Source of the DNA: Microbispora hainanensis
GTDB taxonomy: Bacteria > Actinomycetota > Actinomycetes > Streptosporangiales > Streptosporangiaceae
Direction of reading: 5' to 3'
DNA length: 55,919 nt
NCBI RefSeq assembly: GCF_006874475.1
Contig: NZ_VIRM01000061.1
Coordinates: forward strand, 1 to 55,919
This document shows, piece by piece, positions 24,361 to 33,133 of this stretch. A model generated the notes under the pieces. That model ran no database searches, was not told the origin of the DNA, and was given only the letters and a program-made list of their open reading frames with translations. Both the position numbers and the translations under genes were made by a program. Position 1 is the stretch's first letter; each line of letters starts with the position of its first letter.

Positions 24361-25085
24361 TGTGGGGATACGTACGCCTCGAACTGACCAGGACCCTCCG
24401 CGACGGCGGCTATGTGATCTTCGGGATCGTGATGCCGGTCGTCATGTATCTCGTCTTCACCAACCTCGGCCTGGCCCCCGGCGACAAGCACGACGCCGCG
24501 ATCTACACGATGGTCAGCATGGCCGCGTACGGCGCGCTGGGCGGCGCGTTCAACAACGGCAGCGGCATCGCCGAGGACCGCGCGGCGGGATGGCTGCGCC
24601 AGCTGCGGCTCACCCCGCTGACCCCGGCCGAGGTCGTGGCGGGGAAGGTCGTGACCGGTGCGGTCGCCGTCGTGCCCGGCATCGCAGCCGTGCTGCTGGC
24701 CGGCGTGCTGGTCAACCACGTCTCGCTCCCCCCGCAGCGGTGGCTGGCGATCGTCGCGCTCCTGTGGGCGGGCACCGTGCCGTTCTCCCTGCTCGGTCTC
24801 GGCAACGGTTACCGCTTGTCAGGCCAGTCCGCGGCGATGGCCAACATCGCGACCATGCTGACGCTGTCGATCCTCGGCGGCCTGTGGGTGCCGGTCGGGA
24901 AGTTCCCGTCCTGGCTGGCGGCGATCGCCGAGTGGACCCCGTCGAACAGCTACGCGGGCCTGTCGTGGCGGATCGCGTTCGGCGACGTCCCGACCCTCCG
25001 TCAGGTCGTGCTCCTGTCGGCCTGGCTGCTCGTTTTCGGCGTCTACGCGGTGTACGGCTACCGCCGTGCCGGTCGCCGCGCCTGA
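24360..25085 (+). CDS. ABC-2 type transporter permease
   Basis: A 241-residue membrane protein with six predicted helices (clear runs at residues 20-40, 52-70, 105-125, 135-155, 165-190 and 220-237). Such ABC-2 permeases export drugs, lipids or peptides. The NGSGIAEDRAAGWLRQLRLTPLTP coupling-helix region faces the ATPase. The ATG at 24360 overlaps the ATPase stop as TGATG. It is followed by a two-component system in the same orientation, the DesKR-like arrangement seen for many membrane-stress exporters. Confidence 0.9.
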   Translation: MWGYVRLELTRTLRDGGYVIFGIVMPVVMYLVFTNLGLAPGDKHDAAIYTMVSMAAYGALGGAFNNGSGIAEDRAAGWLRQLRLTPLTPAEVVAGKVVTGAVAVVPGIAAVLLAGVLVNHVSLPPQRWLAIVALLWAGTVPFSLLGLGNGYRLSGQSAAMANIATMLTLSILGGLWVPVGKFPSWLAAIAEWTPSNSYAGLSWRIAFGDVPTLRQVVLLSAWLLVFGVYAVYGYRRAGRRA

Positions 25086-25105
25086 CCGCTAGTGTGACGT
25101 TCCCG

Positions 25106-26230
25106 ATGACGACAGAACGCGGCACCTGGCTCGACCCGCTGCGCGAAGGCGAGCGCGGCCCCGACGCCAAGGGCATGTACATGTGGGTGGCCGTGACTGC
25201 GGCGCCCGTCTGGGACATCGCGCACGGCCGGTCCCATCCCCTCTGGCTGGCCTGGCCGGCCGCGCTGGCCGCCGCCGGGCTGTACGTGGCCACCACGCAC
25301 TTCGCCTTCGCGGACCGGCGGCGCGCCCTGCCGGTGCTGGGGCTGCTCGCGGTGGTGGTCCTGGCGTCCGCCGCCGGGTTCGAGGGCAACTGGCTCTACC
25401 TGATCATGATGCTGGCCGTCGCCACCGGGATCACCGTGCGCGGCAAGATCCTGCCCGTGGTGCTGCTCGCCGTGTGCGCCGCCGCCCTGGCCGTGGCCGT
25501 ACGGGCCGACACCGGCCTCACCGGCGTGCTCTCCATGATCTGGGGCACGTTCACCGCGGGCCTGATCCCGGCGATCATCATCCGGCTGTGGGAGGCCATC
25601 CACGAGCTCAAGGCCACCCGCGAGGAGCTGGCCCGGGCCGCGGTGACCGAGGAGCGGCTGCGCTTCTCCCGCGACCTGCACGACCTGCTCGGACACACCC
25701 TCTCGATCATGGTCGTCAAGGCCGAGGCCGTACGCCGCCTGACCCGGGTGGACGCCGGCGCGGCGGCCGAGCAGGCGGCCGACATCGAGCAGATCGGGCG
25801 GCAGGCGCTGACCGAGGTGCGGGCCGCCGTCACCGGCTATCGGGGCAGGGGGCTGACCGCCGAGCTCGACGCCGCCCGCGCCGCGCTCGCGGACGCCGGC
25901 ATCGAGGTCACCGTCCGCGCCTCCGCCGTACGGCCCGGTCCCGAGGCCGACGCGCTGCTCGGCTGGGCCGTGCGCGAGGGCGTGACCAACGTCGTACGGC
26001 ACAGCCGCGCGTCGGCCTGCGAGATCGGCCTGTGCGACGACGGCGGGCTCCTGGTGCTGGAGATCCACGACGACGGCCCGCCGCAGAAGGCCCACGGGCA
26101 CGGCAACGGCCTGATCGGCCTGCGTGAACGCGTGAAGGCCGCCGCCGGCACGGTGGAGACCACGGCGCCGCCGGACGGAGGCTTCCTGCTCCGGGTGGCC
26201 GTGCCGTACGCGAGGGAGGACGGCCGGTGA
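25106..26230 (+). CDS. DesK-like sensor histidine kinase
   Basis: A 374-residue HisKA_3 kinase. Four or five membrane helices fill residues 25-160, with almost no extracellular loop, as in DesK, which senses membrane state. The phosphoacceptor is H192 in SRDLHDLLGHTLS. The HATPase_c domain holds EGVTNVVRHSRA (N box) and GNGLIGLRERV (G box). It is encoded between the ABC-2 permease and its response regulator; a TAGTGT box at 25090-25095 may give an internal promoter. GTGA overlap with the next gene. Confidence 0.93.
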   Translation: MTTERGTWLDPLREGERGPDAKGMYMWVAVTAAPVWDIAHGRSHPLWLAWPAALAAAGLYVATTHFAFADRRRALPVLGLLAVVVLASAAGFEGNWLYLIMMLAVATGITVRGKILPVVLLAVCAAALAVAVRADTGLTGVLSMIWGTFTAGLIPAIIIRLWEAIHELKATREELARAAVTEERLRFSRDLHDLLGHTLSIMVVKAEAVRRLTRVDAGAAAEQAADIEQIGRQALTEVRAAVTGYRGRGLTAELDAARAALADAGIEVTVRASAVRPGPEADALLGWAVREGVTNVVRHSRASACEIGLCDDGGLLVLEIHDDGPPQKAHGHGNGLIGLRERVKAAAGTVETTAPPDGGFLLRVAVPYAREDGR

Positions 26231-26832
26231 TCAGGGTGCTGCTGGCCGAGGACCAGGGCATGATGCGCGGCGCACTGGCCCTGCTCCTCGACCTGGAGCA
26301 GGACATCGAGGTCGTCGCCCAGGTCGGCCACGGCGACGAGGTGGTGGACACCGCTCTGCGCACCCGGCCCGACGTGGCCCTGCTCGACATCGAGATGCCG
26401 GGCCGCGGCGGGCTGGAGACCGCCGCCGAGCTACGCGAGTGCCTGCCCGGATGCGCCGTGCTCATCCTCACGACGTTCGGGCGGCCCGGCTACCTGCGCC
26501 GGGCCATGGAAGCCGGGGCGCGCGGGTTCCTGGTCAAGGACGGCCCGGTGGAGGATCTCGCCGACGCCGTCCGCCGGGTGCTGCGCGGCGAGCGGGTCAT
26601 CGACCCCGCGCTCGCGGCGGCGGCGTTGAGCACCGGCCCGAGCCCGCTGACCGACCGGGAGCGGGACGTGCTCGCCGCGGCGGCCGACGGCTCGACGATC
26701 TCCGACATCGCGGCCCGCCTGCACCTGTCGGAGAGCACGGTGCGCAACTACCTGTCGTCGGCCATCGGCAAGACCGGCACCAGGAACCGGATCGAGGCCG
26801 CCCGCGTGGCCCGCCACAACGGCTGGCTGTAG
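26227..26832 (+). CDS. DesR-like LuxR/NarL family response regulator
   Basis: A 201-residue response regulator. The receiver has the acidic pair E8/D9 and phosphoacceptor D54 (LLDIEMPG); the Lys of FLVKDG completes the site. The C-terminal LuxR HTH is LTDRERDVLAAAADGSTISDIAARLHLSESTVRNYLSSAI in outline. It pairs with the DesK-like kinase and probably regulates the upstream ABC transporter, perhaps through the palindrome at 23384-23411. Confidence 0.93.
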   Translation: MIRVLLAEDQGMMRGALALLLDLEQDIEVVAQVGHGDEVVDTALRTRPDVALLDIEMPGRGGLETAAELRECLPGCAVLILTTFGRPGYLRRAMEAGARGFLVKDGPVEDLADAVRRVLRGERVIDPALAAAALSTGPSPLTDRERDVLAAAADGSTISDIAARLHLSESTVRNYLSSAIGKTGTRNRIEAARVARHNGWL

Positions 26833-26836
26833 CGGC

Positions 26837-27280
26837 TCACTGCACGTCGAACTCGTTGCCCTCGGGGTCGGCCATGGTCACGTGGTGGCTGCCGGGCTCC
26901 TGGACGACGTGCAGCACGGTGGCGCCGAGCGCCTTGAGCCGGTCGACCTCGGCGTCCCTGCGCTCGGGGCCCGCGTGCAGGTCGATGTGGAGGCGGTTCT
27001 TGCCGGCCTTCGGCTCGGGGACCGCCTGGAAGAGGATCCGGCGGCCGAGACCGGTGCCGGTGTCCTGGTCGACCGGGTCGTCCGGGTGCCGTACGGCCCG
27101 CAGCGTGCGGAAGGCCGTGTGGTCGGGGGTCACCGCCTCCTCCCCCACGACGCCGCCTGCCAGGAGCCGGCCGACGATGGCGCTGTTGTCCTCCACCTCA
27201 TAGCCCAGGGCCTGCGCCCAGAACGCGGCCTGTGCGTGCGGGTCGGCACAGTCGACGACGAGCTTCCATTCGAGAGTCAT
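26837..27280 (-). CDS. VOC (glyoxalase-like) family protein
   Basis: A 147-residue protein of the glyoxalase_6/VOC superfamily. Its two beta-alpha-beta-beta-beta modules begin WKLVVDCADPHAQAAFWAQALGYEVE and end VTMADPEGNEFDVQ. Candidate metal ligands are the His of LHIDLHAG and the Glu of EGNEF. It may bind or modify a small toxic ligand. It starts only 21 bp from the divergent CGNR regulator, with an overlapping promoter. Confidence 0.88.
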   Translation of the reverse strand: MTLEWKLVVDCADPHAQAAFWAQALGYEVEDNSAIVGRLLAGGVVGEEAVTPDHTAFRTLRAVRHPDDPVDQDTGTGLGRRILFQAVPEPKAGKNRLHIDLHAGPERRDAEVDRLKALGATVLHVVQEPGSHHVTMADPEGNEFDVQ

Positions 27281-27301
27281 GTAACCCTTTATAGTGGTTA
27301 C
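27281..27301. promoter_or_regulatory. shared divergent promoter/operator of VOC and CGNR genes
   Basis: The whole 21-bp gap is an inverted repeat: GTAACC (27281-27286), CTTTATAGT, GGTTAC (27296-27301). TATAGT (27290-27295) serves as -10 for the + gene, and TATAAA on the other strand can serve the - gene. Both starts fall at or next to the start codons, so both messages would be leaderless and mutually exclusive. Confidence 0.6.
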
Positions 27302-27874
27302 GTGAGTTTGACGCTACATCCGCGCAGCGGGGGCTCCTTCCGGTTCGATCCGGGCGCCCTCTGCCTCGAGTTCCTGGTGAGCGGCGGCGTGGGGGTCTAC
27401 GCCCACTACGAGACGCTGCACGAGCCTGCCGACCTGGCCCGGTGGGCCGCCGTGTCCCGGCTCGGCCTGGCGGAGGCGGACACGACGGCCGACGAGCTCG
27501 CCCGGGCGAAAGCCCTGCGCGCGGCACTGTGGGGGCTGGCCGGCGACCACGTCCACGGACGTACGCCACGGCAGGCGGACGTGGACGCGATCAACAGTGC
27601 GGCGTCGGCGCCACCGCTGACGCCCGTGATGACGGCGGACGGGCGGCGGTCCTGGGCCGCCCCCGCGACCGGCGGCCAGGTGGTCGCGACCGTCGCGCGG
27701 GACGCGATCGAGCTGTTCACCGGCCCGATGGCGGATCGCGTGCGGGAGTGCGCGGGGGACAACTGCGCGCTTGTCTTCGTCGACACCTCACGCCCGGGGA
27801 GCAGGCGCTGGTGCTCCATGGAGCGGTGCGGCAACCGCCACAAGGTCCGCACGCACCGCTCCCGTGAAGGGTAG
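27302..27874 (+). CDS. ABATE/CGNR zinc-finger regulatory protein
   Basis: A 190-residue protein of the ABATE domain plus C-terminal CGNR zinc finger family. The finger is C-x4-C ... CSMERCGNRHKVRTHRS, preceded by NCALVFVDTSR. These are putative stress-response transcription factors. The GTG start at 27302 is chosen because it follows the -10 TATAGT by 6 nt and matches the family's SLTLHP-like start. It shares a 21-bp promoter with the VOC gene and most likely controls it. Confidence 0.88.
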   Translation: MSLTLHPRSGGSFRFDPGALCLEFLVSGGVGVYAHYETLHEPADLARWAAVSRLGLAEADTTADELARAKALRAALWGLAGDHVHGRTPRQADVDAINSAASAPPLTPVMTADGRRSWAAPATGGQVVATVARDAIELFTGPMADRVRECAGDNCALVFVDTSRPGSRRWCSMERCGNRHKVRTHRSREG

Positions 27875-27918
27875 ACCCCGCGGCGACCGGCGGCCGGCGT
27901 ACGGGGCCTGGCCGGGTC

Positions 27919-29196
27919 TCAACCGGCGACCGGTGGGGAGTAGGGGACCAGGCGTCGCGCACCCCACCACGGACCGGCGAGGAGCGCGACGAGCACCTGG
28001 GCGGCTCCGGCGGCGACGAGAGTCGGGCCGGCGCCGGCCATGCCGATGACCGCGCCACCGGCGAGCAGGCCGATCGAGACCGCCCCGTCGTGCACGAGGC
28101 TCTCCGCCGCGAAGGCCGCTCGCCGTTCCGCCCCGTCGGTGCGGGTGCTGATGAGCCGGTTCAGCGCGCCGATGCCGAGCGGCATGGAAAAGCCCCCTAT
28201 CGCGGCCACGCATCCCAGGACGACGAGGGACGACGCCGCTGCCGGCATGACGACGAACGTCACGCCGAGGACGGCCCAACCGGCCGCCATGGTGGCCAGG
28301 GCCGGCATCCGGGGCACGAGCGCCGGCGCCAGGAGGGCACCGGCGAGCGAGCCCAGGCCATATCCGGTCATGCCGGCCGAAATGAGCAGTCCGGGCCGCC
28401 CGGTCTCGGCCCCGAGGATCGCGAGGCCGAGCGTGAAGGCGAACCACACGAGTCCGCCGACTCCCGACATGGTCACCGCGCGCCGGATGTCCCCGTGCCG
28501 CGCCAGCACCTGACGCAGGGCCGGGGCACCGGCCCGGGTGCCGGCCGGGCCGCCGGGCGAGGCCGGGCCGTCGGGCGAGGCCGGGCCGTCGGATGCGGCG
28601 GAACCGACGGGCGGGGCAGGCGTCGCGGTGCCGCGGACGGTGCACAGGAGGGCCGCTCCCACGCCGGCACCGGCGGCCTCGGCCCAGAGCAGGGGCGACG
28701 GCCCGCCGACGGCCACGGCCCACCCCGCCGCGGGTGGCGCCAGGATCATCGTGATGCGGTGCATGAAATCCTGCCAGGCCAGCATCTTCGTCGTGACGGC
28801 GGAACCGAGGGGGTCGCAGATGTCCGAGAGCAGGGCACGTTGCCCCGGCCCGCTCAGCGCGGTGGCACACCCGGTGATGACACCGGCTGCGGCGAGGTGG
28901 ACCGCGCCGACCGTGCCGACGGCCGCGCCCACCGGAACGACGAGCAGCCCGGCCACCTGCACCGCGAGCACGCAGGCGAGGGATCTGCCGGTGGTCAGCC
29001 GCTGACGCAGTCCTCTGGCCCACCAGGGGGAGGTGAGCATGGGCAGCCCGACCGCTCCGCCGACCAGCCCGGTGGACCAGGTGGATCCGGTTTCGGCGAG
29101 CGCGACGAGCGGGAGCGCCACGGCGGTCGTGCGCTGCCCCATCCAGGTCACGAACGTGGTTGTCAGCATGGCGACGATGTCGCGTGGGGTGTTCAC
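27919..29196 (-). CDS. MFS transporter
   Basis: A 425-residue major facilitator with 12 hydrophobic segments. A central cytoplasmic loop (about residues 200-225) is Pro/Gly/Ser-rich and contains DGPASP-type repeats. It probably exports a small molecule. The GTG at 29196 is preceded by GGAGGA; the longer reading to 29253 is not needed. It is divergent from a LysR-type regulator 72 bp away, which likely controls it. Confidence 0.88.
   Translation of the reverse strand: MNTPRDIVAMLTTTFVTWMGQRTTAVALPLVALAETGSTWSTGLVGGAVGLPMLTSPWWARGLRQRLTTGRSLACVLAVQVAGLLVVPVGAAVGTVGAVHLAAAGVITGCATALSGPGQRALLSDICDPLGSAVTTKMLAWQDFMHRITMILAPPAAGWAVAVGGPSPLLWAEAAGAGVGAALLCTVRGTATPAPPVGSAASDGPASPDGPASPGGPAGTRAGAPALRQVLARHGDIRRAVTMSGVGGLVWFAFTLGLAILGAETGRPGLLISAGMTGYGLGSLAGALLAPALVPRMPALATMAAGWAVLGVTFVVMPAAASSLVVLGCVAAIGGFSMPLGIGALNRLISTRTDGAERRAAFAAESLVHDGAVSIGLLAGGAVIGMAGAGPTLVAAGAAQVLVALLAGPWWGARRLVPYSPPVAG
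28543..28596 (-). repeat. 18-bp coding tandem repeat in MFS loop
   Basis: Three 18-bp units of GGCCGGGCCGTCGGGCGA and variants, starting at 28543, 28561 and 28579. They encode Asp/Gly-Gly-Pro-Ala-Ser-Pro in the cytoplasmic loop of the transporter. Confidence 0.8.
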
Positions 29197-29268
29197 GCCG
29201 TCATCCTCCGGGCGGGCAGAATCCGCCGGTAGGCGGCGAATCGCCATCGCCACTCATAACATCGGGCT

Positions 29269-30150
29269 ATGAGCTCATTCCCCTCGGTCGAGGACCTCCG
29301 GCTGGTCGAGGCCATCGCCCGGCACGGCTCGGTCGGGGCCGCCGGAAGGGAACTGCTCATCAGCCAGCCGGCCGCGAGCAAGCGCCTCGCGGCACTGGAA
29401 CGGCGGGTCGGCGAGCGGCTCTTCGACCGCGACACGACGGGGGCGCGGCCGACGTCGGCCGGTCGTGCGCTGTGCGCCGAGGCGGCCCACGTGCTCGATC
29501 ACCTGGGCCGGATCTTCGACCGGGCGCGGGCGGCGGCGCAGGCGAGGACGTTCAGCGTCGGCACCTTCGGCAGCCTCGCCCCGTTGCTCTTCCCCGCGCT
29601 CGCCGAGCTGATGGACGGCTCGGTGGTCGACCAGGTGACCGACCACGGCGACCGGCTCGTGGAGTGGGTGGGCGAAGGCTCGCTGGACGCCGCGTTCGTC
29701 GCCGTCGCCGACCAGATGCGCCTGCCCGCCACCGTCAGCGCCACACCCGTCGCCACCGACCGATTGGCCGTCCTGACGCCGGCGGGCGCGTCGGCGGGAG
29801 ACGGCCGACGGCCGTTCGCCGATCTCGACGTCGTCGCCTACACCTACGACATGTCCGCGGACACGCTGCACCGGCGGCTGTCCGGCCTCGGCGCCAGGCC
29901 GCGGGCGGCGGCCACCGCGGAGACCGCCGTACGGCTCGCGCGGCTGCTGAGATGCCCGGCCGTCCTGCCCCGCGGGCTCGGGCTCGCGTACGCCCAGGAG
30001 GGAGATCGCATATCGGCCGCGCCGCTGCCCGGCCGCCTCACGCTCTTCATGGTGACCCGCCGCCCGGCTCCCCGCGAGCTGACGGCTGTGGCCGGGCCGC
30101 TTCCCGGGCGCCTCGGCCTGCGGCGCCCGGAGGCGAGACGACCCGAGTGA
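29269..30150 (+). CDS. LysR family transcriptional regulator
   Basis: A 293-residue LysR-type regulator. The HTH is VEAIARHGSVGAAGRELLISQPAASKRLAALERRVGERLFDR in outline; the C-terminal half is the periplasmic-binding-protein-like effector domain. It is divergent from the MFS gene. TAACAT (29257-29262) lies 6 nt before the ATG, so the message is likely leaderless. The cytoplasmic ligand is probably linked to the transporter's substrate. Confidence 0.93.
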   Translation: MSSFPSVEDLRLVEAIARHGSVGAAGRELLISQPAASKRLAALERRVGERLFDRDTTGARPTSAGRALCAEAAHVLDHLGRIFDRARAAAQARTFSVGTFGSLAPLLFPALAELMDGSVVDQVTDHGDRLVEWVGEGSLDAAFVAVADQMRLPATVSATPVATDRLAVLTPAGASAGDGRRPFADLDVVAYTYDMSADTLHRRLSGLGARPRAAATAETAVRLARLLRCPAVLPRGLGLAYAQEGDRISAAPLPGRLTLFMVTRRPAPRELTAVAGPLPGRLGLRRPEARRPE

Positions 30151-30278
30151 CCGGCACGCGCACCGGCTCGGCGCGATCACCGGAAGCCTCTGACGGCCTC
30201 CGCTCCGAGCCTCCTTCGACGGCGCGGACGACCACCTGGGGTGGGCACCCGGATGCCCGCGGTGCGAAACTGCGCACT

Positions 30279-31997
30279 ATGACGGAGAACGAGCCTCGGT
30301 CGCTGATTCCCAGCATGCGGCTGGACGACCTGCTGGCGGAGTTGCAGTCGCGTCTGGAGGCCGTGCTGGCCACCCGTGATCGGGTGCACGCATTGCTGGA
30401 GGCGGTCGTCTCGATCGGCAGCGACCTCGATCTCGAGGTCGTGCTGCGGCGCATCGTGGAGACCGCCACGACGCTGGTCGACGCGACGTACGGCGCGATG
30501 GGCGTGATCGGGGAGGAGAACACGCTCATCCAGTTCGTTCCGGTGGGTCTGAGCGAGGAGGAGATCGCCAGGATCGAACACTGGCCGCACGGGCTCGGTC
30601 TGCTCGGCCTGCTGATCAAGGAACCGCAGACGCTGCGGCTGGCGGACATCTCCGAGCATCCCGAGTCGTACGGCTTCCCGCCCGGTCACCCGCCCATGGG
30701 CAGCTTCCTGGGGGTGCCGGTCCGGGTGCGCGACGAGGTGTTCGGCAACCTTTACCTCACCGAGAAGCGCGGCGGCGGGAACTTCGACGAGGACGACGAG
30801 GCGATCGTGGTCGCCCTGGCCACCGCCGCGGGCGTCGCCGTCGAGAACGCCCGCCTGTATGAGGAGAGCCGCCGCCGGGAGACCTGGTTGCGGGCGTCCT
30901 CCGACATCACCACACGGTTGTTGTCGGGGGCCGAGCCACGGGAGGTCCTCACGCTGATCGCCCGGCGCGCCCGCGAGATGGCCGACGCCGACGCCGTGGC
31001 GATCCTGCTGCCCGACCGCACCGGCGAGGTGCTGCGCGTCGCCTTGCAGGAGGTCGGGCCGCCCGAGGGCGACGGGCCGGCGGTCCGGCTCGTCGATGAC
31101 GAGGTCGCGGTCGAGGGCTCGCTGTCGGGCCGGGCGTTCCTGAGCGGTGAGCCGCTGGCGCTGGACGATCTCGACCACGGTCAGGTGCACCTGATCTGGG
31201 CCGGTGATCTGGAGCCCGGGCCGGTGGCGGCCGTGCCGCTGGGCGCACCCGGGGCCGTACGCGGGGTGCTGTCCCTGGTCAAACGCTCGGGACGGATGCC
31301 GTTCAGCCAGTCGGAGCTGCGCACCCTGCACGCCTTCTCCGGGCAGGCGGCCGTCGCGCTGGAGCTGGCCGAGACCCGGAGGGACGCCGAGCGGCTCGGC
31401 CTGCTGGAAGACCGCGACCGCATCGCCAAGGACCTGCACGACGTGGTCATCCAACGGCTGTTCGCGGTGGCCATGACCCTGATGAGCGCGGTGCGCCTGG
31501 TCGAGCGGCCGGAGGCCTCCTCCCGGTTGCAGAGCGCGATCGACGAGCTGGACACCACCATCCGGCAGATCCGCTCGACGATCTTCGCCCTGCAGACCCC
31601 GCACGAGGACGCCTCGCCCAGCCTGCGCGCCCAGGTCGTCGACCTGGTCGAGGGCGCCCGGGGGCACCTGGGCTTCATGCCCGGCCTGAGCCTGGAGGGC
31701 CGGCTCGACAACGACGTGCCCGCCGAGGTCGCCGAGCACCTGCTCGCCGTCCTGCGCGAGGCCCTGTCGAACCTCGTCCGCCACGCCAGGGCCACCCGCG
31801 CCGACGTCGCCGTCCACGCCTCCGACGGGCGGCTGACCCTCGTGGTGGAGGACAACGGCGTCGGCATCCCGGCCGAGGGCCGCCGCAGCGGCCTGCGCAA
31901 CCTCGCCGACCGGGCCGAACGGCTCGGCGGCACCCTCGCTCTCGCCTCTCCGGACGGCGGCGGCGCCCGCCTGGAGTGGAGCGTCCCGCTGGGCTGA
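30279..31997 (+). CDS. GAF-domain sensor histidine kinase, DevS/DosS-like
   Basis: A 572-residue cytosolic kinase: GAF-A (about residues 40-190), GAF-B (about 210-365), HisKA_3 with phosphoacceptor H387 (RIAKDLHDVVIQRLF) and HATPase_c with LREALSNLVRHARA and GLRNLADRAERLGG. GAF-A keeps the GFPPGHPPMGSFLGVPVRVRDE block that in M. tuberculosis DosS/DevS surrounds the heme-ligating His (here about H137), so heme-based sensing of O2, NO or CO is plausible. No response regulator is adjacent, so it is orphan in this window. Confidence 0.88.
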   Translation: MTENEPRSLIPSMRLDDLLAELQSRLEAVLATRDRVHALLEAVVSIGSDLDLEVVLRRIVETATTLVDATYGAMGVIGEENTLIQFVPVGLSEEEIARIEHWPHGLGLLGLLIKEPQTLRLADISEHPESYGFPPGHPPMGSFLGVPVRVRDEVFGNLYLTEKRGGGNFDEDDEAIVVALATAAGVAVENARLYEESRRRETWLRASSDITTRLLSGAEPREVLTLIARRAREMADADAVAILLPDRTGEVLRVALQEVGPPEGDGPAVRLVDDEVAVEGSLSGRAFLSGEPLALDDLDHGQVHLIWAGDLEPGPVAAVPLGAPGAVRGVLSLVKRSGRMPFSQSELRTLHAFSGQAAVALELAETRRDAERLGLLEDRDRIAKDLHDVVIQRLFAVAMTLMSAVRLVERPEASSRLQSAIDELDTTIRQIRSTIFALQTPHEDASPSLRAQVVDLVEGARGHLGFMPGLSLEGRLDNDVPAEVAEHLLAVLREALSNLVRHARATRADVAVHASDGRLTLVVEDNGVGIPAEGRRSGLRNLADRAERLGGTLALASPDGGGARLEWSVPLG

Positions 31998-32029
31998 TCG
32001 CCTCATGTCCTGCGGAACACCGAGCGCCT

Positions 32030-33013
32030 CTACAGCCTGCTCAGCACCTGCATGGCGTCCTGCTCCAGCCGCGACAGATCGTGGAGGACGGCCCCGGCCT
32101 GGCGGAGGCATCCCGCGTCGCCGCTCTCCCCCGCCTTCGCGATCAGGGCGGACACCTGCGTCCAGAGGACGGCGGCCTCGGCGTACATCCGGTGACCGGC
32201 ACGGAGGTCGCGGTCGTCGATCAGGTGGGTGCACTCGCCGAGGAAGTCGCGATAGAGGGCGCGGAACAGGGCGCCGCCGGTGCCGCCCCTCTCCATGAGG
32301 AGGGCGGCCTGCGGCAGATCCTGCCGGGGGTCGGCGGCACGCTGCAGCCAGCCGGGCACCTTCTTACCGGCCTTCTCGATGCCGCGGTGGCCCAGGTTGG
32401 CGATGGGAGCGGCGAGGAAGGCGTCGGCGCACGCTCTGATGGCGGGGACGATCCGGTCCTGCCAGGAGAGGGGGTGAGCCGGCGCCGTGAGGGTGAAGGA
32501 TCGGTTCCTCGCGGTCATCGGGCCGCGCTCGGCGCGTGCCCTGGCGAGGGCGGCACGGCTGGTGCGCACCGCACCTCCCTGCTGCTCGGTGTCCACGAGA
32601 TGGACGTCGTGGTCGTCGTAGCCGTACATCGCGACGACATGACCGCCGAAGTGCACCTTGGACCGGAAATAGTCCAGGTGATAGCAGTCGAGCTGGAGCC
32701 CGACCGGCCGGCCGGCGTCGATCTGGGCGGCCACGTTCTGCCACGCCTTGCGCGGTGAGGTGGTCTCCTCGGTCGCCAGCGTCAGCCCCAGCCGGGCGGC
32801 CAGGTTCCTGGTGAGGTCGAACGGCCTGACGCGGCCTCCGAGGAAGGGGAACGGCATGCCCTTGGCGTCCCAGTAGACGAACGACAGGCCCGAGCCCAGC
32901 CCGAACAGCATGGGCTCGGACAGGTCGAGCCCCTCGTGCCGCAGGAGCACTCCCAGCGCCGTCGTCTCGCAGTGGTGCGTCCCACGGGCCTCGACGCCCT
33001 CCACGACGGCCAT
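32030..33013 (-). CDS. BtrH N-terminal domain protein (DUF4872-type)
   Basis: A 327-residue protein with the butirosin BtrH-like N-terminal domain. The cysteine of HHCETTALGVLL (C15) and the His of FGGHVVAMYGYD suggest a papain-like catalytic pair. BtrH transfers an acyl chain from a carrier protein to an aminoglycoside amine. This homologue has the usual extra C-terminal DUF4872 helical domain. No carrier protein or NRPS gene is near, so its acyl donor is unknown. The ATG at 33013 discards a spurious extension. Confidence 0.82.
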   Translation of the reverse strand: MAVVEGVEARGTHHCETTALGVLLRHEGLDLSEPMLFGLGSGLSFVYWDAKGMPFPFLGGRVRPFDLTRNLAARLGLTLATEETTSPRKAWQNVAAQIDAGRPVGLQLDCYHLDYFRSKVHFGGHVVAMYGYDDHDVHLVDTEQQGGAVRTSRAALARARAERGPMTARNRSFTLTAPAHPLSWQDRIVPAIRACADAFLAAPIANLGHRGIEKAGKKVPGWLQRAADPRQDLPQAALLMERGGTGGALFRALYRDFLGECTHLIDDRDLRAGHRMYAEAAVLWTQVSALIAKAGESGDAGCLRQAGAVLHDLSRLEQDAMQVLSRL

Positions 33014-33078
33014 GCTCACTCTCCTCGTCCTGACGGCGGCGCACGCTCGCCTCGCCCCGATCCCTGACCGACAGCCTC

Positions 33079-33115
33079 GGGCCTCCCACAGTGGGAGAGT
33101 CCACTCGGGAGGCCC
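33079..33115 (-). terminator. putative terminator after leuA
   Basis: GGGCCTCCC (33079-33087) pairs with GGGAGGCCC (33107-33115), perfect 9-bp arms, and the loop contains a further CTCCCAC/GTGGGAG repeat. It is just past the leuA stop on the - strand, ahead of the BtrH gene. No T tract follows, which is usual in GC-rich actinomycetes. Confidence 0.5.
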
Positions 33116-33133
33116 TCCGGCCACGCGGCCCGG

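Noticed and set aside
28090..29232. 380-codon + strand frame over the MFS gene
   Set aside because: Antisense shadow full of Gly/Arg/His repeats; the - strand frame has twelve membrane helices.
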